Positions 16,240 to 25,279 of a DNA stretch of 64,000 nucleotides are shown here, piece by piece (within the stretch, counting starts at the first letter, position 1; the number at the start of each line of letters is the position of its first letter). Below the pieces are notes generated by a model. The model did not search any database and was not told the DNA's origin. It saw only the letters and a list, made by a program, of their open reading frames with translations. This DNA is from RAM1 sp050247515 (lineage in GTDB: Bacteria > Pseudomonadota > Gammaproteobacteria > Burkholderiales > Burkholderiaceae_C), in the NCBI GenBank assembly GCA_050247515.1, contig JBFWUB010000008.1:62001-126000 (forward strand), written 5' to 3'. A program made the translations under genes and the position numbers.

Positions 16240-17741
16240 GCCCCGCTGACTTCCAGGCCCTGTGTGTGCTGCCGGCCTGCACCCTGCGCGAAGCGCTGTT
16301 GCGTATGGACAGTACGGCGCACGGCATCCTGCTGGTGCTGCGCGAAGACGGCACCCTGCGCCGCACCCTGACCGACGGCGACCTGCGCCGCGCCATGCTG
16401 GGGCACCTGGGCGAGAGCGAGTCCCTGTCGGCCCTGCCCGAGCAGGCCGCGATCGCCGTGCGCGAAGATGCCGGCCAGGCGGCGGTGCTGGCGCTGATGG
16501 ACCAGCACCTGATCGATCACGTACCGGTCCTCAATGCCGCCGGCCAGCCCGTGGACGTGGTTTTCCGTCGGGAGCTTTCGCAGCGCGTGTGGCTTTCATC
16601 GCCGCACCTGGGCGAGGAGGAAACGGCTTTTGTGGAAGATGCCTTTCGCACCAACTGGATTGCGCCGCTGGGCCCGCATGTGGATGGTTTCGAGAGTGAA
16701 CTGGCCCGCCATGTGGGCGTGGGTCATGCAGCGGCGGTGAGTTCCGGCACCGCCGCCATCCACCTGGCGCTGCTGCTGCTGGGCGTCAAGCCCGGCGACA
16801 CGGTTTTCTGCTCGTCGCTCACGTTCGTGGGCAGCTGCAACCCCATCCAGTACTGCAATGCGCAGCCTGTGTTCATTGATTCCGAGCCGCAGACCTGGAA
16901 CATGTCACCTGCGGCCCTGGAACGTGCACTCGAATGGGCCCTGCGTGAAAACCGTCTTCCGCGCTGCGTGATCATCGTCAATCTGTACGGGCAAAGCGCC
17001 GACATGGATGCGCTGCTGCCGCTGTGCGAGCGCTACGGTGTGGCGGTGCTCGAAGATGCCGCCGAGTCGCTGGGCGCGCGCTACAAGGGCCGCGCCAGCG
17101 GCTCGATGGGGCGGTTGGGTGTGTACTCGTTCAACGGGAACAAGATCATCACGACGTCGGGCGGAGGCATGCTGGTGGGCGACGACGACCAGCTCATTGC
17201 CCGCGCCCGCAAGTTGTCCACGCAGGCGCGCGAACCGGCGGCGCATTATGAACACGTCGAAACCGGCTTCAACTACCGCATGAGCAATGTGCTGGCCGGC
17301 ATCGGCCGGGGCCAGTTGCGCGTGCTGGAGCAGCGCGTCGAGCAGCGCCGTTGGGTCTTCGAGGTGTACCGCGAGGCGCTCGCCGATTTCCCGCAGATCC
17401 GGTGGATGCCCGAGCCCGATGGCTACCGGTCTACCCGCTGGCTTACCTGCTTCACCCTTGACGGGCCGCGCGCGCACGAACGTTCGCGCCTCATCATGCG
17501 GGGGCTGGAGCGCCATTCCATCGAGGCTCGCCCTGTCTGGAAACCGATGCACCTGCAGCCGCTTTATCAGGGCGCTGCGTACTTCGCGCACGGGGACGGG
17601 CACGACGTGTGCGCCAGCCTGTTTGAGTCCGGCATCTGCCTGCCGTCGGGCTCCAACCTGACCGATGCGCAATTGCGGCACGTTCTGGACCATCTGCGGC
17701 GCGCCCTGACCCTGGCGGAGGATGACCGTGCGGCTGCCTAG
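16236..17741 (+). CDS. legC: CBS-domain-fused DegT/DnrJ/EryC1/StrS aminotransferase (LegC-like)
   Basis: A 501-residue fusion. Residues 1-115 hold a CBS pair (LREALLRMDSTAHGILLV, GTLRRTLTDGDLRRAML, then DHVPVLNAAGQPVDVVF). Residues 118-500 are a PLP-dependent sugar aminotransferase with AVSSGTAAIHLAL, VLEDAAESLGARYKG and FNGNKIITTSGGGML, whose Lys at about residue 303 should hold PLP. The catalytic half resembles PglE/LegC enzymes that aminate the 4-keto sugar made by the next gene. CBS pairs usually bind adenosyl nucleotides. In Campylobacter a similar pair is fused to the legionaminic nucleotidyltransferase PtmE, so its placement on the aminotransferase is unusual. Confidence 0.88.
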   Translation: MSPADFQALCVLPACTLREALLRMDSTAHGILLVLREDGTLRRTLTDGDLRRAMLGHLGESESLSALPEQAAIAVREDAGQAAVLALMDQHLIDHVPVLNAAGQPVDVVFRRELSQRVWLSSPHLGEEETAFVEDAFRTNWIAPLGPHVDGFESELARHVGVGHAAAVSSGTAAIHLALLLLGVKPGDTVFCSSLTFVGSCNPIQYCNAQPVFIDSEPQTWNMSPAALERALEWALRENRLPRCVIIVNLYGQSADMDALLPLCERYGVAVLEDAAESLGARYKGRASGSMGRLGVYSFNGNKIITTSGGGMLVGDDDQLIARARKLSTQAREPAAHYEHVETGFNYRMSNVLAGIGRGQLRVLEQRVEQRRWVFEVYREALADFPQIRWMPEPDGYRSTRWLTCFTLDGPRAHERSRLIMRGLERHSIEARPVWKPMHLQPLYQGAAYFAHGDGHDVCASLFESGICLPSGSNLTDAQLRHVLDHLRRALTLAEDDRAAA

Positions 17742-19533
17742 GGACAAGTGGCTGCTGGCGGGCATTGACCTGGCCCTGGTGGCTGCAGCGCTCTGGCTCG
17801 CATTCTGGTTGCGTTTCAACCTGGAGATTCCCGATGAGTTCCTCGGGATGGCGTGGGCCGCTACCCCCTGGTGCCTGCTGGCGTATGCCGTGGGGCTCGG
17901 GGCTGCGCAGGTGTACCGCCAGGTCTGGAGCTACATCGGCCTGCCCGAGCTGCGCCAGCTGGCCATGGGCATCATCATGGGTGCCTTGCTGGCCACGGCC
18001 GCGCTGCTGATGCAGCGCATTCCCAACTTTCCGCGCTCCGTGCTCCTGCTGCAGCCCCTGATAGCCCTGGTGTTGCTGGGAGCGGCCCGCGCGGCGCGCC
18101 GTACCCTGGTCGAGCGCCGCCTGCCACGTGCGGGTGCGCGCCGCTTGCTCATCATCGGATCGCTGCAGGATGCGGCGGACGCCATGCGGGCGCTGAAAGG
18201 ATCGTCGCAGTGGCTGGCGGTGGGCATCCTGTCGCCGGTGGTTGCCGAAGCCGGCCGGTCCCTGCAAGGGGTGGCGGTACTGGGCCGGCCCGACGACATC
18301 GCCGCCGTCTCGGCGTCAACGGGCGCCACCACGGCGTTGGTGGCCAGCCCGCCGGGCTCGGCTGGGCGGCGCGACGTGCTGCTGCTGGCGTCCAGTGCCG
18401 GCGTGTCCCTGTTGACCATGCCGCGCCCTGACGAATGGCTCAAGACCGAGACCACCGGCCCGCGCAAGATCGAGCTGGAAGACCTGCTGGGCCGCACGCC
18501 CGTGCAGCTGGATGTGGCGGGGCTGTCCGACCTGTTCTCCGGCCAGACCGTGCTGGTGACCGGCGCGGGCGGCTCCATCGGCTCGGAGCTGTGCCGCCAG
18601 ATTGCGCGCTTTGGCGTGGGGCGGCTGGTGTGCGTGGACGTGTCTGAGTATGCCGCTTACCAGCTGGAGCAGGAACTGCGCGAAGCCCATCCCCAGATGC
18701 AGGGGTTCTACTACACCGCCAATGTGCGCGAGCCCGAGCGTCTGCTGGCGATCACGCAACGCCACCGCCCGGCAGTCATCCTGCATGCGGCCGCCTACAA
18801 GCATGTGCCGCTGATGGAGGACCTCAACGAGATCGAGGCGCTGCGCACGAATGTGCTGGGTACGCTGCATGCGGCACGGGTGGCGGGCGAGTGCGGCGTG
18901 CGGCACTTTGTGCTGGTGTCCACCGACAAGGCGGTGAACCCCACCAACATCATGGGCGCCAGCAAGCGGCTGGCCGAGCTGATGGTGCAGGCCGTGGCCG
19001 CGCAGCACACGCGCACGCGCTATGTGTCGGTGCGCTTTGGCAATGTATTGGGGTCCAGCGGCTCGGTGGTGCCGCTGTTTTCGGCGCAGATCGCGCGGGG
19101 CGGTCCGGTTACGGTGACGCACCCGGACATCGTGCGCTATTTCATGACCATCCCCGAGGCCGCCCAGCTGGTGCTGCAGGCGGGCCTGATGGGGCATTCG
19201 GGCCAGATCTTCGTGCTGGACATGGGCGAGCCGGTCAAGATCGTCGAACTCGCCCGCATGCTGATCCGGCTGTCGGGCAAGACCGAGCAGGACATTCCGA
19301 TCGCATTCACCGGCCTGCGGCCCGGCGAGAAACTCTTTGAGGAACTGCTGGCGGACGATGAAACCAGCGAGCCCACGCCGCACCCCAAGCTGCGCGTGGC
19401 CAAGACCTCGGGTCAACAGGCCGCCGATGTGGAGGCGGTGGTGCAGTGGATCACCGCGGCCGGCCCGGCGCCGGGCAGCGCCGCAGTGCGCGAATGGCTG
19501 CGCGCGCAGGTGCCGGAATACGCCCCGCGATAG
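17728..19533 (+). CDS. Membrane-bound NDP-sugar 4,6-dehydratase (PglF/WbpM/CapD family, LegB role)
   Basis: About 601 residues. Four hydrophobic segments lie in residues 8-110, then a CoA-binding-like domain, then an SDR catalytic domain from about residue 275 (VLVTGAGGSIGSELCRQI). The active site reads STDKAVNPTNIMGASKR, with Met in place of the usual SDR Tyr, as in PglF and WbpM. It should convert UDP-GlcNAc to the 4-keto-6-deoxy sugar that feeds the aminotransferase. GGAGG at 17717-17721 is 6 bp before a GTG at 17728; an ATG at 17722 is also in frame but has no room for a ribosome site. It is the last gene of the operon. Confidence 0.9.
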   Translation: MRLPRDKWLLAGIDLALVAAALWLAFWLRFNLEIPDEFLGMAWAATPWCLLAYAVGLGAAQVYRQVWSYIGLPELRQLAMGIIMGALLATAALLMQRIPNFPRSVLLLQPLIALVLLGAARAARRTLVERRLPRAGARRLLIIGSLQDAADAMRALKGSSQWLAVGILSPVVAEAGRSLQGVAVLGRPDDIAAVSASTGATTALVASPPGSAGRRDVLLLASSAGVSLLTMPRPDEWLKTETTGPRKIELEDLLGRTPVQLDVAGLSDLFSGQTVLVTGAGGSIGSELCRQIARFGVGRLVCVDVSEYAAYQLEQELREAHPQMQGFYYTANVREPERLLAITQRHRPAVILHAAAYKHVPLMEDLNEIEALRTNVLGTLHAARVAGECGVRHFVLVSTDKAVNPTNIMGASKRLAELMVQAVAAQHTRTRYVSVRFGNVLGSSGSVVPLFSAQIARGGPVTVTHPDIVRYFMTIPEAAQLVLQAGLMGHSGQIFVLDMGEPVKIVELARMLIRLSGKTEQDIPIAFTGLRPGEKLFEELLADDETSEPTPHPKLRVAKTSGQQAADVEAVVQWITAAGPAPGSAAVREWLRAQVPEYAPR

Positions 19534-19543
19534 ATGTCTTGGG

Positions 19544-20173
19544 CTAGCCGGCGATGCCGGTGCGCGCCAGTACGTCGCTGACCAGCTCCAGCCGCACCAA
19601 CGGGTTGTCCAGTTCCATCAGGCGCTGCTTGAGCTCCAGGGGGAGCGGAAGCAGCTCGCACCAGCGGTTGGCCACCCAGCCGCAATCGTCCAGACGCCAG
19701 GGTTCCTGCAGTGGAAGCGGCTGCGGCGGATTGCGCAGCTGCAAGGTCTGGATCAGGTTGCCCAGGGCCTGTGCCACGGGCTTGAGGTCATCGGGCACGG
19801 CAACGGCCATGTCCACGTCCAGGCGGCTCACATCCGCCACCCACAGTCCGTGCTTGAGCTGGTCGCTGGCGGTAATGCGAAAGCGTTGCTCCCCGGTGCA
19901 GCGGATCACCATCAGGCCCGGGCCGGGCGCGTCGAATTCCGTGATGGTGGCCAGCGTGCCAACGGCGGCGAAGGCCTCGCGCATGCCGGGCTGGCGGACC
20001 TCGTGGCCCTGGGTCAGCGACACCACGCCGAAAGGCGCACCTGCCTTGTGGCATTTGCCGATCATGTCCAGGTAGCGGACCTCGAACACACGCAGGGGCA
20101 GCACGCCGCCGGGGAAAAGAACCGCACCCAGGGGGAACAGCGGAAGCGACGACAGGGTAAGGGCAGAAGACAT
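19544..20173 (-). CDS. LON peptidase substrate-binding domain protein
   Basis: A 209-residue stand-alone LON N-terminal (LAN) domain protein with no ATPase or protease part. The signature PLFPLGAVLFPGGVLPLRVFEVRYLDM is visible at residues 9-37 in two halves (PLFPLGAVLFPGG and LRVFEVRYLDM), followed by FGVVSLTQGHE and IRCTGEQRFRI. Such proteins are common in beta- and gammaproteobacteria, and their role is not settled. The ATG at 20173 is preferred over the longer start at 20227 because the extra N-terminal part is not conserved-looking. It is convergent with the dehydratase gene (10-bp gap) and divergent from yggT. Confidence 0.88.
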   Translation of the reverse strand: MSSALTLSSLPLFPLGAVLFPGGVLPLRVFEVRYLDMIGKCHKAGAPFGVVSLTQGHEVRQPGMREAFAAVGTLATITEFDAPGPGLMVIRCTGEQRFRITASDQLKHGLWVADVSRLDVDMAVAVPDDLKPVAQALGNLIQTLQLRNPPQPLPLQEPWRLDDCGWVANRWCELLPLPLELKQRLMELDNPLVRLELVSDVLARTGIAG

Positions 20174-20225
20174 CAAAAAGCCGTTTCTGACCGCTATCAT
20201 CCCACGACCGATCCGACCTCTGCCC

Positions 20226-20768
20226 ATGCTCTACCAAATCATTTCATTCCTGCTGGACGTGGCCGTGGGCCTTCTGGGCGGTGCCTGCCTGCTGCGGCTT
20301 TATATGCAGTGGCAGCGCGTACCGTTCGGCAACCCGGTGGGCCGGTTCGTGTTTGCGCTGACCGACTGGCTGGTGCTGCCATTGCGCCGGGTGTTGCCGC
20401 CCATGGGCCGGCTGGACACCGCCAGCCTGGTGGGTGCCTTCCTGCTGGAGCTGGCGCAGTACGCCGTGCTGTGGCTGCTGGGTGTGGGGTCGCTGGCCAT
20501 GCTGCCGGTGCTGGCCCTGTTCGGCCTGGCGCGGCTGGTGATCTCGGGCCTGACGGGGCTGGTGATTGTTTATGCGGTCCTGTCCTGGGTGCAGTCGGAT
20601 TCGCCGCTGGTGGACATCATCGGGCGGCTTTGCGCGCCGCTGCTTCGGCCGTTCAGGCGGCTGATCCCCCTGGTGGGAGGAATTGACCTGTCGCCCCTGG
20701 CGCTGCTGGTGGTGCTGCAGATCGGCGCCATTGTGCTGGGCGCCATCCAGCATTCCGTGCTGCGCTGA
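20226..20768 (+). CDS. YggT family membrane protein
   Basis: A 180-residue protein with two YggT repeats. Each has a hydrophobic helix, a proline-rich amphipathic segment and a further helix: residues 1-70 contain NPVGRFVFALTDWLVLPLRR, and the second half contains SPLVDIIGRLCAPLLRPFRRL. About four TM segments are visible. YggT proteins are inner-membrane proteins linked to osmotic tolerance and, in some bacteria, to cell division; no reaction is known. The start is the ATG at 20226. The gene is convergent with accD and ends inside a terminator hairpin. Confidence 0.92.
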   Translation: MLYQIISFLLDVAVGLLGGACLLRLYMQWQRVPFGNPVGRFVFALTDWLVLPLRRVLPPMGRLDTASLVGAFLLELAQYAVLWLLGVGSLAMLPVLALFGLARLVISGLTGLVIVYAVLSWVQSDSPLVDIIGRLCAPLLRPFRRLIPLVGGIDLSPLALLVVLQIGAIVLGAIQHSVLR

Positions 20769-20779
20769 CGCAGCACGGA
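20754..20779 (+). terminator. Rho-independent terminator overlapping the yggT stop codon
   Basis: CCGTGCTGCG (20755-20764) pairs with CGCAGCACGG (20769-20778) around a CTGA loop that contains most of the yggT TGA stop. A further T-A pair closes the base, and AGCTTTCATT follows. It sits between convergent yggT and accD. Confidence 0.7.
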
Positions 20780-20787
20780 GCTTTCAT

Positions 20788-21660
20788 TCACTCGACAGCG
20801 TCGGCCGGCTGGCGCTGCAGCATGGCCAGCGCGCTGGCCACGGTCTTGCGCAGTTCGCGCCGGTCGCAGATGAAGTCCACCGCGCCCTTGGTCTGCAGGA
20901 ATTCCGCGCGCTGAAAGCCCTCGGGCAGTGTCACGCGCACGGTGGATTCAATGACGCGCGGGCCGGCAAAACCGATCAGCGCCTTGGGCTCGGCAATGAC
21001 CACATCGCCCACGAACGCAAAGCCCGCGCTCACGCCGCCCATGGTGGGATCGGTCAGCACGCTGATGTAGGGCAGGCCCTTTTTGGCCAGGCGGGTCAGC
21101 GCGGCATTGGTCTTGGCCATCTGCATCAGCGACAGCAGGCCTTCCTGCATGCGGGCGCCGCCGGTGGCGGTAAAGCAGATGAAGGGCACCTTCTGCTCGA
21201 GCGCGGCCTCCACGCCGCGCACAAAGCGCTCGCCCACCACACTGCCCATGCTGCCGCCCATGAAGTCGAATTCAAAGCAGGCTGCCACCACGCTGATGCT
21301 GTGCACCGCGCCACCCATGACGATCAGCGCATCGGTCTCGCCGGTGTTCTCCAGCGCTTCCTTGAGCCGCTCGGGGTACTTGCGGCTGTCCTTGAATTTC
21401 AGCGCGTCAACCGGCAGCACCTCCTGGCCGATTTCGTAGCGGCCTTCGGGGTCGAGGAACGAATCGAGCCGGGCCCGGGCACCGATGCGGTGGTGGTGGC
21501 TGCAGGTGGGGCAGACGTTCTGGTTCTGCTCCAGGTCGGTCTTGTAGAGCACGGTCTCGCAGCTGGGGCATTTGACCCACAGGCCTTCAGGCACCTGGCG
21601 GCGCTCGGTCGGGTCGGTCTGCTGGATCTTGGGAGGCAGAAGTTTTTCAAGCCAACTCAT
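20788..21660 (-). CDS. accD: Acetyl-CoA carboxylase carboxyltransferase subunit beta
   Basis: A 290-residue subunit that, with AccA, carries the carboxyl group from biotin to acetyl-CoA to make malonyl-CoA. The N-terminal zinc ribbon is clear (CPSCETVLYKTDL, then CPTCSHHH). The crotonase-like core shows FTATGGARMQEGLLSLMQM and DPTMGGVSAGFAFVGDV. The start at 21660 gives MSWLEKLLPPKIQ, typical for AccD. It follows trpA by 30 bp on the same strand, the usual trpA-accD order of betaproteobacteria. It ends the long leftward array. Confidence 0.97.
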   Translation of the reverse strand: MSWLEKLLPPKIQQTDPTERRQVPEGLWVKCPSCETVLYKTDLEQNQNVCPTCSHHHRIGARARLDSFLDPEGRYEIGQEVLPVDALKFKDSRKYPERLKEALENTGETDALIVMGGAVHSISVVAACFEFDFMGGSMGSVVGERFVRGVEAALEQKVPFICFTATGGARMQEGLLSLMQMAKTNAALTRLAKKGLPYISVLTDPTMGGVSAGFAFVGDVVIAEPKALIGFAGPRVIESTVRVTLPEGFQRAEFLQTKGAVDFICDRRELRKTVASALAMLQRQPADAVE

Positions 21661-21690
21661 GGGGAGCTCCTTGGATGGGGCAGGGCTGCA

Positions 21691-22496
21691 TTATGCGTCG
21701 AGCGCGGTGCGGATTTCGCTCAGGAAGCTGGCGGCCACCGGGGCCACCCGGTCGCGTGGCTGGTCTTCAATCAGCTGGATGATCCGGCTGCCGATCACCA
21801 CGGCATCGGCTACCCGGCCCACCGCCTGAGCCGTCTGCGCGTCGCGGATGCCAAAGCCCACGCCCACGGGCACCTGCACATGGGCGCGGATGCGCGGCAG
21901 CATCAGTTCGACCGCCCCGGTGTCCAGGTGGCCGGCACCCGTCACGCCCTTGAGCGAGACGTAGTACACATAGCCGCTGGCCACGCGTGCGACCTGGCGC
22001 ATGCGCTCGTCCGTGCTGGTAGGTGCCAGCAGGAAGATCAGGTCCAGGCCCTGGGCCTTGAGGCGGGCGGCGAAGTCCTCGCACTCCTCGGGCGGGTAGT
22101 CCACGATCAGCACGCCGTCCACGCCGGCGGCGGCGGCGTTGCGCACAAAGGCGTTGTCGCCGTGTTTCAGGTCGTAGCGTTCCACCGGGTTGGCATAGCC
22201 CATCAGCACCACCGGCGTCGTGGCGTTACGCGCGCGGAAGTCCCGCACCATGGCCAGGACTTCGGCGGTGCCGATGCCCATCGCCAGGGCTTTTTCACCG
22301 GCTTTCTGGATCACCGGGCCATCGGCCATGGGGTCGGAGAACGGTACGCCCAGCTCGATGATGTCGGCGCCAGCGCCCACCATGGCGTGCATCAGCTCGG
22401 GCGTGACGTCGGCAAACGGAAAGCCGGCGGTCACGTAGGGGATCAGGGCCTTGCGGCCCTGGGCCTTGAGCGCTTCCAGCGTGGTGGCGATGCGGC

Positions 22497-22500
<4 letters not shown>
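21691..22500 (-). CDS. trpA: Tryptophan synthase alpha subunit
   Basis: A 269-residue TIM barrel that cleaves indole-3-glycerol phosphate to indole and glyceraldehyde 3-phosphate and passes indole to TrpB. The catalytic Glu is in IIELGVPFSDPMADGP, and the catalytic Asp in LIVDYPPEE. The phosphate site GFGIRDAQTAQAV and VVIGSRIIQLIE are present. The start MSRIATTLEALK overlaps the trpB stop by 4 bp, and the protein is of standard length. Confidence 0.98.
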
Positions 22501-23742
<1,242 letters not shown>

Positions 23743-23765
<23 letters not shown>

Positions 23766-24447
23766 GGTGTCCTGCAAGTTGGCTGTCGGCGGCGCGCACG
23801 GCCGCGACAAACTGGTGGATCTTGCGGGCGTCCTTGATGCCTTTGGCTTCCTCGACGCCCGAGCTCACGTCAACGGCCAGCGATGTGCAGCGCGGCCGTA
23901 CTTGCAAGATGCCATCGGTCACGTTTGCAGGCGTGAGTCCACCAGACAAAACGAGATGACAGTTGACGCTTGGTGGAAGCAGTGACCAATTGAAGGTTTT
24001 CCCGCCGCCGCCGTACCCCTCGACATGCGCGTCGAGCAGGATGGCCTGGGCGTTTGAATAATCAGCCGCGAATTTTACCAAGTCGAACGGCGTGGCCCCG
24101 TCCAGGGGAATGCGCGCCGCGCGCATGAAGGGCCGGGCGCCACCGTCGGTGGCTTCCAGGCAGTCAGCCGGTGCTTCATCGCCATGGAACTGCACAGTTG
24201 CATTGCCCACAGCGGCGCAGGCGCCGCGCACCGCGGAGGCCGGGGCGTTGACAAACAACAGCACAGGGGCGACGAAAGGTGGCAGGCGGCGGGCGAGCTG
24301 GGCCGCACGGGCAACGCTCACGTAGCGCGGGCTGCGCTCGTACATCACGAAGCCGATGGCGTCGGCGCCTGCCTGAACGGCGGCATCCACGTCCTGCTCA
24401 CGCGTGAGGCCGCAGATCTTGATGCGTGTGCGTTCAACCTGGGTCAT
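23743..24447 (-). CDS. trpF: Phosphoribosylanthranilate isomerase
   Basis: A 234-residue TIM barrel that isomerises phosphoribosylanthranilate in tryptophan synthesis. The catalytic Cys is in RIKICGLTREQDV, and the catalytic Asp region in ILLDAHVEGYGGGGKTFNW. The phosphate-binding parts VLSGGLTPANV and VDVSSGVEEAKG are intact. The ATG at 24447 overlaps the truA stop as ATGA; a TTG at 24456 is also in frame but less likely. The 3' end overlaps trpB by 23 bp, which implies tight coupling. Confidence 0.97.
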
Positions 24448-25226
24448 GGCAGCCAATCATACGCAGCGGTGCGCTCGGGCAGCCCCCACTTCGCCTCGTA
24501 CAGCGGGCCCAGAAAGTACAGGCCGTCCGGCGAGAAAGTGGGCGCCGCCGCGTCGCGGTCCCGGGCGGCCAGCACCTCGGCCATCCAGCCGGGCGGCTGG
24601 TGACCGTAGCCCACCACCAGCAGGCAGCCCATGATGTTGCGGATCATGTGATGCAGGAAGGCATTGGCCTCAAACTCGAACCGCCAGTAGGCGCCACGCC
24701 GGGCGATGCGGATGCTGCGCAAGGTCTTGACGGGTGACTTCGCCTGGCAGGCTGACGCACGGAACGAGGTGAAGTCATGCTCTCCGAGCAGCAAATCGGC
24801 CGCCTGGCGCATCGCATCGCCATCCACCGGCCGGAATACCCAACCGACGCGGCCTGCCTCAACGCCCGGACGTACCGGCGACGCCAGCAGCACATAGGCG
24901 TAGCGCCGGCCTGTGGCGCTGCCGCGCGCATGGAATTCCTCCGGGACAGGTTGGGCCCACTGAACGGCCACGTCGGCGGGCAGGAAGGTGTTGGTGCCGC
25001 GCACCCAGGAAAACGGCTCGCGCTGGACGGGCGCGTCCAGGTGCACCACCTGCATCAGCGCGTGGACGCCGGTGTCAGTGCGCCCGGCGCAGACCGTGCT
25101 GACCGGTTGCGCGGCAAAGCGGCTCAGGGCTGCTTCCAGGTGGTCTTGCACCGTGCGGCCGGAGGCCTGGCTCTGCCAGCCCTCATAGGCCTGACCGTTG
25201 TAGCTGACACCCAGAGCGAGTCGCAT
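24444..25226 (-). CDS. truA: tRNA pseudouridine(38-40) synthase
   Basis: A 260-residue enzyme that makes pseudouridine at positions 38-40 in the tRNA anticodon arm. The catalytic Asp is in CAGRTDTGVHALMQVVH. The start MRLALGVSYNGQAYEGWQSQ and the C-terminal HHMIRNIMGCLLVVG motif are family hallmarks. It lies between fimV and trpF on the same strand, the known fimV-truA-trpF order of betaproteobacteria, and overlaps trpF by 4 bp. Confidence 0.97.
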   Translation of the reverse strand: MRLALGVSYNGQAYEGWQSQASGRTVQDHLEAALSRFAAQPVSTVCAGRTDTGVHALMQVVHLDAPVQREPFSWVRGTNTFLPADVAVQWAQPVPEEFHARGSATGRRYAYVLLASPVRPGVEAGRVGWVFRPVDGDAMRQAADLLLGEHDFTSFRASACQAKSPVKTLRSIRIARRGAYWRFEFEANAFLHHMIRNIMGCLLVVGYGHQPPGWMAEVLAARDRDAAAPTFSPDGLYFLGPLYEAKWGLPERTAAYDWLP

Positions 25227-25279
25227 TGCAAGGCAGCTGGAATGAGAGCAACCGGGCCCTGCCGCGCAAGCGGCAGGCG

